NCBI GenBank assembly: GCA_021813385.1
Contig: JAKAKT010000040.1
Coordinates: 1 to 50,921, forward strand
Origin: Microcaldota archaeon
GTDB taxonomy: Archaea; Micrarchaeota; Micrarchaeia; Burarchaeales; JAKAKT01
Direction: 5' to 3'
Length of the DNA stretch: 50,921 nucleotides
Shown here: piece by piece, positions 18,714 to 26,761 of the stretch
Layout: each line of letters begins with the position of its first letter
How positions within the stretch are numbered: position 1 is the first letter of the stretch
Notes under the pieces: generated by a model
What the model saw: only the letters and a program-made list of their open reading frames with translations
The model's database searches: none
Told to the model about the DNA's origin: nothing
Program-made: the position numbers and the translations under genes

Positions 18714-19487
18714 ATGGATGAACTTGTTCTGAAAAACCTTGCGAACTCGATTTTGGGCTCTGTCGAAAACTGCGTTTCGGGCAGGGGGAAAACTGGTGTC
18801 ATGTTCTCTGGAGGAATCGACAGCACCCTGATTGCCTTTCTCTCGAAAAAATTCGATCCGAACACGAGGCTCTGCACAATTGGGACTGAAGGCTCGCAGG
18901 ACTTGGAATGGGCGAGGAGGATTGCCGGCGAGATTGGGCTTTCGGAGAAATTAAGGGTGAAAGTTTTGGGCGAGAAGGAGGTAATGGATGCGTATCACGA
19001 AGTCAGAGAAATCCTCAAGACCGAGCACCTGCTCTCAATCGAATTGGGAATTGCGGTTCTTCTTTGTTCGAGAATAGCGAAGGAGGAGGGAGTCGGAAAA
19101 CTCCTCTCAGGCCACGGGGCGGACGAGCTGTTCGGGGGCTATAGCAAATACCCAAGCGGATTCGCGTCCGGGAAAGATGTCTCGAAAATGATGGGCGAAG
19201 ACCTGGAATCGGCGATTAGTAAGGATATCAAGGAGAGCGAACTGATTGCTGGCGGGGAGGGAATCGAGATTGGTTTCCCTTTCCTTGCCAAGGAAGTTAT
19301 TGAATTGGCACTAGAGATTCCGATTTCCGAGCATTTCGAGGGAGAAGCGAGAAAGCCGGTCTTGAGGGAAGCGGCCCGAGTTCTCGGGCTTCCTGAGGTT
19401 GCGAGGGGCAGGCCGAAGAAGGCGATGCAGTACGGGTCGGGCATCCATAAAATTTTATCGAAACGCCAAAGCCTCATTTCGCGATGA
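18714..19487 (+). CDS. Asparagine-synthase-type ATP-dependent amidotransferase domain, no glutaminase domain
   Basis: VMFSGGIDSTLIAFL PP-loop; LLSGHGADELFGGYSKY; start at MDELVLKNL because the 18669 start lies inside tRNA-Arg. Confidence 0.85.
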   Translation: MDELVLKNLANSILGSVENCVSGRGKTGVMFSGGIDSTLIAFLSKKFDPNTRLCTIGTEGSQDLEWARRIAGEIGLSEKLRVKVLGEKEVMDAYHEVREILKTEHLLSIELGIAVLLCSRIAKEEGVGKLLSGHGADELFGGYSKYPSGFASGKDVSKMMGEDLESAISKDIKESELIAGGEGIEIGFPFLAKEVIELALEIPISEHFEGEARKPVLREAARVLGLPEVARGRPKKAMQYGSGIHKILSKRQSLISR

Positions 19488-20277
19488 ACTTCTTATAGGC
19501 GAGCATGGAGAAGAAGGCCGCCACGAGCACGAGAACTATCGCTCCTCCTGCGGCCAAATCAAAGTAATACGCAAGTGCAAGCCCCACGATTACTGATGCC
19601 GTTGCGATTAATGCCGAGGCTGCGATTGATTGCTTGAAGCTCCTGCAGATGGGCAGGGCGGTTGATGCGGGAATCACTATGAACGAGGACACGAGCATTA
19701 TGCCGACAATGCGCATGGAAAGGACTACGGCTATTGCAGTCAGGATTATCAGCATCGTGTTCAATCGCTCAACTGGAATTCCCGAGGCGCGGGCGGACTC
19801 CTCATCAAAAGTGATGAAGAAAAATTCCTTATAAAAAAGCCACAAGGCCACGAGTGTGCCTGTTCCCAACGCGATTATCAGGAGTATATCCGTCCCATTA
19901 ACCGCCAGGATGCTGCCGAAAAGGTAAGAGAACAAATCGGCGTTGAAGCCGTGAGAAAGGCTGATCAGGACAACACCGATTGCCAGCCCGAAGGAAAAGA
20001 ACATCGCTATCGCAGCATCGCTATACACTTTCATGTGCTTGAGCTTCTGGATGCCTAATGCCGCCAAAACAGAGAATGCCAAGGCGGAAAGGAGCGGGTA
20101 GAAACCGAAAAGTATTCCAGCTGCTATCCCCCCGAAGGAGATGTGTGCCAGCCCGTCCCCCAATAGCGCCATCCTGCGAAGGACAAGAAAAACGCCTATG
20201 ACGGAACAGAGCAGCGCTATCAGAATGCCCGCCATAAAAGCGCGCTGCATAAACCCGTACTGCAGGAATTCCATCAT
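19474..20277 (-). CDS. znuB: Zinc/manganese-type metal ABC transporter permease
   Basis: ABC-3 family membrane protein (VFLVLRRMALLGDGLAHISFGGIAAG). Confidence 0.9.
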   Translation of the reverse strand: MMEFLQYGFMQRAFMAGILIALLCSVIGVFLVLRRMALLGDGLAHISFGGIAAGILFGFYPLLSALAFSVLAALGIQKLKHMKVYSDAAIAMFFSFGLAIGVVLISLSHGFNADLFSYLFGSILAVNGTDILLIIALGTGTLVALWLFYKEFFFITFDEESARASGIPVERLNTMLIILTAIAVVLSMRIVGIMLVSSFIVIPASTALPICRSFKQSIAASALIATASVIVGLALAYYFDLAAGGAIVLVLVAAFFSMLAYKKFIAK

Positions 20278-20285
20278 TCAAACGC

Positions 20286-21035
20286 CTAATCGTGGTGATG
20301 CGGCACAACCCCTACGTCCTTAGCATATGAGCAGAATAGGGCCGCCTCCTCAAAGCCCTTGGATACGTCATGGAAAGTCGCTGTGACATTGACACAGGCG
20401 AGCTTGCTAACGCTTTTTGTTATCATGCCCACGTCATGGGAAACGAGAACGAGCGTCATGCCCATCTCCCCATTCAGCTGCTTAAGAAGCGAATAAAAAT
20501 TGTGCTGGGCTTTCATGTCAACTCCTACTGTGGGCTCGTCGAGAATCAGGAGATCCGGCTCAGCAGCCAGAGCCCTTGCGATGAATACCCTTTGCTGCTG
20601 CCCGCCAGAAAGGTCCCCAATCCTGCTGTTCTGAAGGTTCGTTATGCCAGCGACGTGAAGCGCTTTTTCAACTGCCTTTCTGTCTGCTTCTGATGGCTGC
20701 CTCATCAAGCCAGCCTTTGAGAATCTTCCCATGCTTGCCACTTCGAAGACAGTCGCAGGGAAATTCTGGTCGAAGTTAGTCGCCTTCTGGGGGACATACC
20801 CTACCCTGTGCCAGTCCCTGAATTCCTGGATGCCTTTTCCGAAAACCGTTATGGAACCAGAGTCAGGCTTAAGCAGGCCGAGCATCAGTTTCACCAAAGT
20901 GGTTTTGCCTGAGCCGTTCGGCCCTATGACTCCAACGAAATCCCCTTTCTCAATCGAGAATGAGACGTTTTCGAGCGCCGGCTGCTTGCCGTAGGAATAA
21001 GAAACTTTCTTGAATTCCATGATTTTTTCCGCCAT
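20286..21035 (-). CDS. znuC: Metal ABC transporter ATP-binding protein
   Basis: Walker [40 protein letters not shown]. Confidence 0.93.
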   Translation of the reverse strand: MAEKIMEFKKVSYSYGKQPALENVSFSIEKGDFVGVIGPNGSGKTTLVKLMLGLLKPDSGSITVFGKGIQEFRDWHRVGYVPQKATNFDQNFPATVFEVASMGRFSKAGLMRQPSEADRKAVEKALHVAGITNLQNSRIGDLSGGQQQRVFIARALAAEPDLLILDEPTVGVDMKAQHNFYSLLKQLNGEMGMTLVLVSHDVGMITKSVSKLACVNVTATFHDVSKGFEEAALFCSYAKDVGVVPHHHD

Positions 21036-21042
21036 TTTCCCA

Positions 21043-21951
21043 CTATCCGCAGTCGAGCCCTTTTTTTATGTTCACCAAGTTCTCTTCCATCAGCGAGAGA
21101 TAGTTTTCGCCGCGTGCCTCCTCTTCCGGCGTAACTCCGTGCACGGTGTTGAACGCAAGCACTTGCCCATTAATCTCGTTCGCTATGGTTTGCGCTGACT
21201 TTGGGCTTATGAGGCTCTCGAAAAACACAGCCGTCACTTTTTTCGCTTTCGCCTGCTCAACGATTTTCACCAGTTCGGCTGGGGATGGCTCCCCCTCCTC
21301 GCTCACTCCTTCTATTGGAATCTGCGTGCATCCATACTCCTTGCAGAAATACCCCAAAGTTGCGTGAGTTATCAGGATATCCGTTTTTTTGCATGAGGAA
21401 AAGGCCAATCGGATACTCGCATCGAGCGAATCTAGCTTAGCATCGTATGCCGCAGCATTGGCGGAGTAATAGTCCTTCCCAGCTGGGTCCGCTTGCGCGA
21501 ATGCGTCCCGTATGTTGGCAACCTGCTTTTTCACAAGCACTGGGTCGAGCCAAACGTGGGGGTCGGTGCCAGAATCTCCTTGATTTTGGGGTTTTATCAG
21601 CTCGACGTTCCCGCTCGAATCAACAGCAAGGAGTTTCGTGTTCCCAACCCCATGAAGGAGGTTGGGGACCCATGGCTCCATCCCCGCGCCATTGTAGATG
21701 AAAACATCAGCTTCGGCGAGGCGCCGGATTGCGGATGGGGAAGGTTCGAACTCGTGAGGTGAAACCCCCGGAGGCATGATAATCGATACATCGACCCGCT
21801 CCCCCCCGATATTTTTCGCAAAGTCGTACATCGGATAAAAGCTTGCAACGACCTTAAGTTTTCCATCATTACCCGGTGGCGTTTCACCCGGTTGGGCACA
21901 GCCGAAGAGGAGCAGCGCTGCGAGCAGCAGCAATGATAGCCTTTTGTACAT
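21043..21951 (-). CDS. znuA: Metal ABC transporter substrate-binding lipoprotein (ZnuA/TroA family)
   Basis: LLLFGCAQPG lipobox; VVASFYPMYDFAKNIGGERVDVSIIMPPGVSPHEFEPSPS; DPHVWLDPV; HATLGYFCKEYG. Confidence 0.93.
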   Translation of the reverse strand: MYKRLSLLLLAALLLFGCAQPGETPPGNDGKLKVVASFYPMYDFAKNIGGERVDVSIIMPPGVSPHEFEPSPSAIRRLAEADVFIYNGAGMEPWVPNLLHGVGNTKLLAVDSSGNVELIKPQNQGDSGTDPHVWLDPVLVKKQVANIRDAFAQADPAGKDYYSANAAAYDAKLDSLDASIRLAFSSCKKTDILITHATLGYFCKEYGCTQIPIEGVSEEGEPSPAELVKIVEQAKAKKVTAVFFESLISPKSAQTIANEINGQVLAFNTVHGVTPEEEARGENYLSLMEENLVNIKKGLDCG

Positions 21952-21976
21952 CAGAACCCTAGGGGTTTACGCCACT

Positions 21977-22013
21977 ATTATTATTAAGAATATCTGTTAA
22001 AGTTAATAATAAT
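21977..22013. promoter_or_regulatory. Perfect inverted repeat ATTATTATTAA-N15-TTAATAATAAT between znuA and nikR-like genes
   Basis: 11-bp perfect arms (21977-21987, 22003-22013) in the divergent promoter. Confidence 0.65.
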
Positions 22014-22042
22014 CAAGAAGCCTTTAAAAGGAGGTTATTAAG

Positions 22043-22426
22043 ATGGCGATTGTGAGCGTATCGATAGATGAAGAGACTCTGGGCGAGGCGGATAAGGCTG
22101 TCGAGACGCTCGGGTTCGGGAACCGCTCGGATGTTTTCAGGAAAGGTGTGAAAACGCTCCTTGCTGAAATGAGGACGAGCGAAGGATTGCCGGCAAACGC
22201 GAATGCCGTGCTTATCGCAATCCACCGAGAAGCGCATGAGGATGAGATAACGCGCGTCAAGCATATGTTTGAAAAGATAATAACAATGCAGACCCACACG
22301 AAACTTGATGACGAGCATTGCCTTGAGATTTTTGTGCTCAAGGGCGATGGCAAGAAGGTGGGGCAGCTTGCAGAAGCGTTTGCCTCTAACAAGAAGATAA
22401 AATACTCGAAACTCGTGCGGCCTTGA
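22043..22426 (+). CDS. NikR-like ribbon-helix-helix metal-responsive repressor
   Basis: CopG-like N-term VSIDEETLGEADKAVETLGFGNRSDVFRKGV; C-term HTKLDDEHCLEIFVLKGDG resembles NikR HxHxxxxxCLE ligand motif. Confidence 0.85.
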   Translation: MAIVSVSIDEETLGEADKAVETLGFGNRSDVFRKGVKTLLAEMRTSEGLPANANAVLIAIHREAHEDEITRVKHMFEKIITMQTHTKLDDEHCLEIFVLKGDGKKVGQLAEAFASNKKIKYSKLVRP

Positions 22427-22498
22427 TTTAACGGAGTTAAACGCCGAACCATATGGATAGGCTTTAATACTTTCTGAGCTGAAAGTATCTCGAGGGAT

Positions 22499-23233
22499 AT
22501 GGCCAAGGCAAAACGGAAAACTTCTGCCAAAGGGGGGGACCTGAGTTCGAAGAAGAATAAGGCTGCTCCAGAGGCCCAACTGCCGATTGAAGAGGAGCCG
22601 ACTGGACTTGAGGAACGCGGGGAGGAGCTCGAAGAAGACGTTCAAGATTCAGCAGAGGATGTTGAGCCAGGAGAACCAAGCAGCAAATCAACATATTCCC
22701 CCCTTGTTACTCCGTGGACCAGGGAACAGGCAATACCGAAACCTATTGCTCTCGTCGCTTCCATCATATTATTGGCGTGCGTATTACTCTTCGGAGTTCT
22801 GCTTTTTAACGGCATGAAGGGCGCAGTTAAGGGAGGGGGACCATCCCCTTCGAACACGAACGGGGATACTGTGGATGTCACTGGCCTTTTTTCTGAAGTG
22901 ATGAACGGAACACAACCGGTGCCTGGGCAAACATTCTCTGAATGCCTCGTTGGCTATGGGATTGACCCGAAATTGCCGATTTTTGCTTTTCTTCCCACCT
23001 GCTCGCATTGCGAGAAAATGGCGCCGGTTATTGCGAGGCTCGAGACCACCGGACATTCGTTCAGTTGGCTGGATATGAGCGAGACGGGCAACAGGCCGAT
23101 AACATCCCGGTGCCTTGGGATATCAGTTGACACTGTGCCGAGGCTCATCTGCCCAAGCACCCGGGCTGAGAAGTCCGGCGAATTGACAGAGGATGAGATA
23201 ATCGCATTTGCAGAGACTTGCAAAAACGCTTAA
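22499..23233 (+). CDS. Membrane-anchored thioredoxin-fold protein
   Basis: TM segment plus FAFLPTCSHCEKMAPVIARLE CxxC. Confidence 0.8.
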   Translation: MAKAKRKTSAKGGDLSSKKNKAAPEAQLPIEEEPTGLEERGEELEEDVQDSAEDVEPGEPSSKSTYSPLVTPWTREQAIPKPIALVASIILLACVLLFGVLLFNGMKGAVKGGGPSPSNTNGDTVDVTGLFSEVMNGTQPVPGQTFSECLVGYGIDPKLPIFAFLPTCSHCEKMAPVIARLETTGHSFSWLDMSETGNRPITSRCLGISVDTVPRLICPSTRAEKSGELTEDEIIAFAETCKNA

Positions 23234-23245
23234 GGAGGTCTTTCA

Positions 23246-23995
23246 ATGAACAAGAAAATTATTGGAGCAATGCTCATCATGGCCCTTGCGGTCCTTTTCG
23301 GCTGCACTGGAAACGAGAAAATTGTTTATGACTGCAGCAAATGCAATGCCACGACGGACTGCAGCACGTGCCCTGGTGGGGGCGGTATCGGACCACTGTC
23401 GGGCCTTACGATGATAGTGCCGCAAAGTTGCACCGATGAGCTGTGCAAGCTCACAGAAACAAAGGGATGGGCGAAAGAAATTGGCGTTGAAACTCAAGTC
23501 TTTAATGCTGACTGGGCGCAGGGCCCGATTCTTTTGCTTTACAGCGGAAAGAACGCGTATGTATTCCAGCCGACTCCGGCTAAACGGGGCGACTTCATGA
23601 AAAGCGTCTGCACATTCACGAAAGACACGAAAGCCTGCACCTTTGCTAGTGAAGAGAACAAGAACGCCACCGGGGACATGAAGTCCTGCCTGCAGAAAAA
23701 CGGCGTGTCTCTCGGGGCTGTGGCGTTCTACCATGCAGACTGGTGCCCCCACTGCGCAAAGATGAAGCCATGGGTTCAGGAGCTTGAAGCAAAGGGGTAC
23801 CAGTTCTATTGGATAGAGGAGAAAAACACCACTGCAATTGGAATCCTTAAAGACTGCCTTTCAACTGTTATTGACGCAGGTTCAGGATACCCGCAATTCG
23901 GCTGCCCATCGAACGGGAAGCTCCAGCTCGGCGAATTCCCAAGCCAAGAGGCAATGGAGACCTTCGCGAAGGATTGCGCTGCGGCGGCCAAGTAG
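23246..23995 (+). CDS. Lipoprotein with thioredoxin fold
   Basis: LAVLFGC lipobox; VAFYHADWCPHCAKMKPWVQELE. Confidence 0.85.
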   Translation: MNKKIIGAMLIMALAVLFGCTGNEKIVYDCSKCNATTDCSTCPGGGGIGPLSGLTMIVPQSCTDELCKLTETKGWAKEIGVETQVFNADWAQGPILLLYSGKNAYVFQPTPAKRGDFMKSVCTFTKDTKACTFASEENKNATGDMKSCLQKNGVSLGAVAFYHADWCPHCAKMKPWVQELEAKGYQFYWIEEKNTTAIGILKDCLSTVIDAGSGYPQFGCPSNGKLQLGEFPSQEAMETFAKDCAAAAK

Positions 23996-24003
23996 GTGAT
24001 GGT

Positions 24004-24915
24004 ATGGAAACTCGAGGCATGCTTTTTGTTGCGGTGATTGCGGTTGCATTGCTGGCAGGGTGCACGAGTGGACCTGTTAATCCTCCGTCTGGCGGGGGCA
24101 ATAACGTTACCAACAGCACTGCTCAAGCGCCGACTCACGCCCCAAGTGAAGTGGCTGCTTACCTGCAGAAGCATCTCATCGTGTATTACGGAATCGCGAG
24201 CGCAGAGATTCCCACGCCAACTTTTTCTGATGGCGAATGGAGAACAGACGTGAGATTTGATGAGAACGGCAAGCTCCAGGTGCTTCGCATATCGGTATCT
24301 GACGATTCTCTCGCCCTCAAGGAGATGTGGCTGAAGGTCCTGCTCAACAAAGACCCGGCTGGCATCGCTCCGATACCTGGCAAGGTGAGCTGCTCGGAGG
24401 GCGACAGGGTCAAGGTAATCGAATTCGCGAACCCGTACTGCCCGAATTGTGTCGCAGCAGGGAGGGCTATTGAGATGTTCAAAGGAAAGTTCAATGGTAC
24501 GGTTGACTATGAGTATCGGGTGATGCTGCCAAAAAGCAACGCCATGATTGATGCGTATGGGTATACCAATGTTTCTTTGACCTCGAAGTATTACGTGTGC
24601 GCGCAGAAGCAGGGCCTTCTTGATGCGTTTAGGAAGTGTGTGATGGGAGTATACGCAAAACAAGCTGGCAAACCGCTCGCTGAGAACTGGCTGGACAGCT
24701 GTGCTATCGATGAAGGCTTGAACCTCACTGAGACGAAGAGTTGCGTAGCTGACGCGGACAAGCTTCTCGATACGGACTTGAAGCTTGGCTCAACTTACCT
24801 TGGAGCCTACGCCCAACTCCCGACATTCGTGGTGGATTGCAGGTTCAAGACAACGGACCCGAGTCTCATTCGCTACGCTGTCTGCTACGAGTTCCCAAAA
24901 ACAGCCGCCTGTTAG
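24004..24915 (+). CDS. Lipoprotein with DsbA/thioredoxin-like domain
   Basis: ALLAGC lipobox; KVIEFANPYCPNCVAAGRAIEMFKGKF. Confidence 0.83.
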   Translation: METRGMLFVAVIAVALLAGCTSGPVNPPSGGGNNVTNSTAQAPTHAPSEVAAYLQKHLIVYYGIASAEIPTPTFSDGEWRTDVRFDENGKLQVLRISVSDDSLALKEMWLKVLLNKDPAGIAPIPGKVSCSEGDRVKVIEFANPYCPNCVAAGRAIEMFKGKFNGTVDYEYRVMLPKSNAMIDAYGYTNVSLTSKYYVCAQKQGLLDAFRKCVMGVYAKQAGKPLAENWLDSCAIDEGLNLTETKSCVADADKLLDTDLKLGSTYLGAYAQLPTFVVDCRFKTTDPSLIRYAVCYEFPKTAAC

Positions 24916-24920
24916 AAAGC

Positions 24921-25514
24921 CTACTCGTTTATTTTTTCTTTCACTTCGCTTAGCTCGACCTCGGTGTTCATGCACCCGTCCTTGCTGAGCATCACGATTT
25001 GGGTCGGGAGCTTCTTTTCGCTCGTCTTCTCGAGGGCCATCTTGAGCTCATTGTAGCATGCTATTCCTATTACTGCTTTCGGCTGGTACTTGTCGATGAG
25101 CTTCATCACTATCGAGCCACCTGCAACCATGAAGTATTTTATTTCGTTCTTCTCGCACTCCTCGACTATGGACATGATGACGCAGCCCCCGCACTTGGCG
25201 CACCGATAGCCTTCTTCCCCAATCGTTGCCTTGCAGACTTTAACGTTCCTGAGGCAGTGCGGGATGAAGACTATTCGTTCGTTCTTTTTCGTCCTGCGGT
25301 AGAGGTCGCTGTTGACTTTGTTGATAATCTCGATTGACGTGTATTTTGCCCATTTCTCGTCCTTTATCCCGGTTTCTTTGCATATTTTGCTCGCTAGGTC
25401 GCTGGGGGAGATGGTGAGCCCGAATGAAACGGCCTGCGCCACGAAGCCTCTTATCTGGGTTTTTATGCCGTGGTCTTGGCCGTTAGGCTCCGCTTCGCCA
25501 TTCCTTTTTGACAT
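24921..25514 (-). CDS. DUF116 domain protein
   Basis: IVFIPHCLRNVKVCKATIGEEGYRCAKCGGCVI Cys pattern of DUF116. Confidence 0.8.
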   Translation of the reverse strand: MSKRNGEAEPNGQDHGIKTQIRGFVAQAVSFGLTISPSDLASKICKETGIKDEKWAKYTSIEIINKVNSDLYRRTKKNERIVFIPHCLRNVKVCKATIGEEGYRCAKCGGCVIMSIVEECEKNEIKYFMVAGGSIVMKLIDKYQPKAVIGIACYNELKMALEKTSEKKLPTQIVMLSKDGCMNTEVELSEVKEKINE

Positions 25515-25577
25515 GAGAAAATTGGCGCATTAAAAGAATAAAAATTCGATGGCTAACGCAGTTAATAGCTTATTTTC

Positions 25578-26237
25578 TCACTTTTTCCTCAAGCTCACGA
25601 ACAGGTGGTCCTTGTCGAACGGGTTGAGGTCGAACCGCTCGAGGATTGAGAAATCCGGTTCGAGAGAGGCGAGAACCGCCTCGTATGTCTGTTTTGGCTT
25701 TGCCGTGACATCGATGGACTGGGATTTTATCGCGAAGAGCGCCCCTCCTTTCGCTTTAAGCATTTTCGCGTTCCTCAGCAGGATTTTGTCCTGGTCAGGC
25801 TGGGCAACATCCTGGTAAATGCAATCGACCTTCCCGACATCCTTCTCGTAGTCCTCTGGCTTCCTCGCGTCCCAGAGAATCGGGAGCATGTTCTTCCTCC
25901 TCTCGCAGACGTTTATGAGGTCGCGCATCGAGCGGGGGGCGAATTCGACGCAGAAGACTTTCCCTTTCGGGCCAACTATGTCGCTCACGTGGGAAGCTGT
26001 TGTTCCGCTCGCCGCGCCCAAGTAGAGGACGTTCATCCCAGGTGCTAAAGGGACCTCTTTCAACCCATTCAGTATCGCTGCAGAGAGCTTGCTCCTATAC
26101 GGGTCCCAGGAGCGGTATTCCTTCCCCTCGAATTCGACTACCCGCTCGCCATAAACCTTGAGACCCGGAGTCAGATTGACCGTGGCCAGCCTTCCTTCGA
26201 CCTTGTAGATTCCCTTGAAAACTTCCTTAACTTCCAT
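25578..26237 (-). CDS. flpA: Fibrillarin-like rRNA/tRNA 2'-O-methyltransferase
   Basis: YRSWDPYRSKLSAAILNGL, VLYLGAASGTTASHVSDIVG, VFCVEFAPRSMRDLINVCERRKNMLPILWDARKP, IYQDVAQPDQ. Confidence 0.95.
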   Translation of the reverse strand: MEVKEVFKGIYKVEGRLATVNLTPGLKVYGERVVEFEGKEYRSWDPYRSKLSAAILNGLKEVPLAPGMNVLYLGAASGTTASHVSDIVGPKGKVFCVEFAPRSMRDLINVCERRKNMLPILWDARKPEDYEKDVGKVDCIYQDVAQPDQDKILLRNAKMLKAKGGALFAIKSQSIDVTAKPKQTYEAVLASLEPDFSILERFDLNPFDKDHLFVSLRKK

Positions 26238-26373
26238 TTGAACCACGCACTGCTTTCCTGAACTCGCTCTCGCCATTTGTCTTGACTTTGCCAGACTCAA
26301 TTTCGCGCATCGCTTTGTCTAGCATTGCCGCGTATTTCTCTTCCTCGAATTGAGCCCGCGAGTTCGCTTTCAT
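26227..26373 (-). CDS. Small 48-aa ORF (MKANSRAQFEEEKYAAMLDKAMREIESGKVKTNGESEFRKAVRGSNGS) overlapping the fibrillarin start
   Basis: Translated by hand; GGTGA motif upstream of ATG; its stop overlaps the flpA ATG (AAATGGAAGTTAA). Confidence 0.55.
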   Translation of the reverse strand: MKANSRAQFEEEKYAAMLDKAMREIESGKVKTNGESEFRKAVRGSNGS

Positions 26374-26388
26374 TTTTTCACCGAATGA

Positions 26389-26439
26389 GGACAAATTTTC
26401 GAAAATTTGTCCGTATTGGAATTTATCAAAATTCCAATA
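26389..26439. repeat. Two adjacent inverted repeats: GGACAAATTTTC/GAAAATTTGTCC (perfect 24-bp palindrome) and TATTGGAATTT-atca-AAATTCCAATA
   Basis: Read directly. Confidence 0.85.
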
Positions 26440-26458
26440 AAATTTAAAAAATAAAAAA

Positions 26459-26633
26459 CGGGCCTGGGGGGATTTTCAGTTCCCACAAAAGGTTTCTTTT
26501 GGGTTCAACCACCGTTTTTTCTTTGGGGTTGATCCAGACCTTTCTTTTTCCTAAAAAGAAAGGGAAGGATTTTGAACCCCCGGCTTCCTGGTTAAAAGCC
26601 AGGCACTCTAAGGCCAAGCTGAGTTACAGGCCC
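26459..26633 (-). tRNA. tRNA-Lys(TTT) with a T-loop intron at 59/60 (about 26473-26570); CCA not encoded
   Basis: Exons assemble to 77 nt: GGGCCTG TA ACTC AGCTTGGCCTTA GAGT G CCTGG CTTTTAA CCAGG AAGCC GGGGG TTCAAAT CCCCC CAGGCCC G; anticodon at 26594-26596. Confidence 0.9.
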
Positions 26634-26761
26634 ACGGGGGAGAATTAAGTTGGAAGGGTTTATTAAATGCTGCGGGCTCCGGTTGGGAAGCTCGCCATTG
26701 CGCATTTCGCTGAACTTCTATCGCGTAAGCGTTTAGTCTCGAATCACTCCCTTTACTTTTA

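Noticed and set aside
18467-18877. 136-aa minus-strand ORF over the tRNA-Arg locus
   Set aside because: Overlaps the tRNA and the asparagine-synthase gene start; no supporting features
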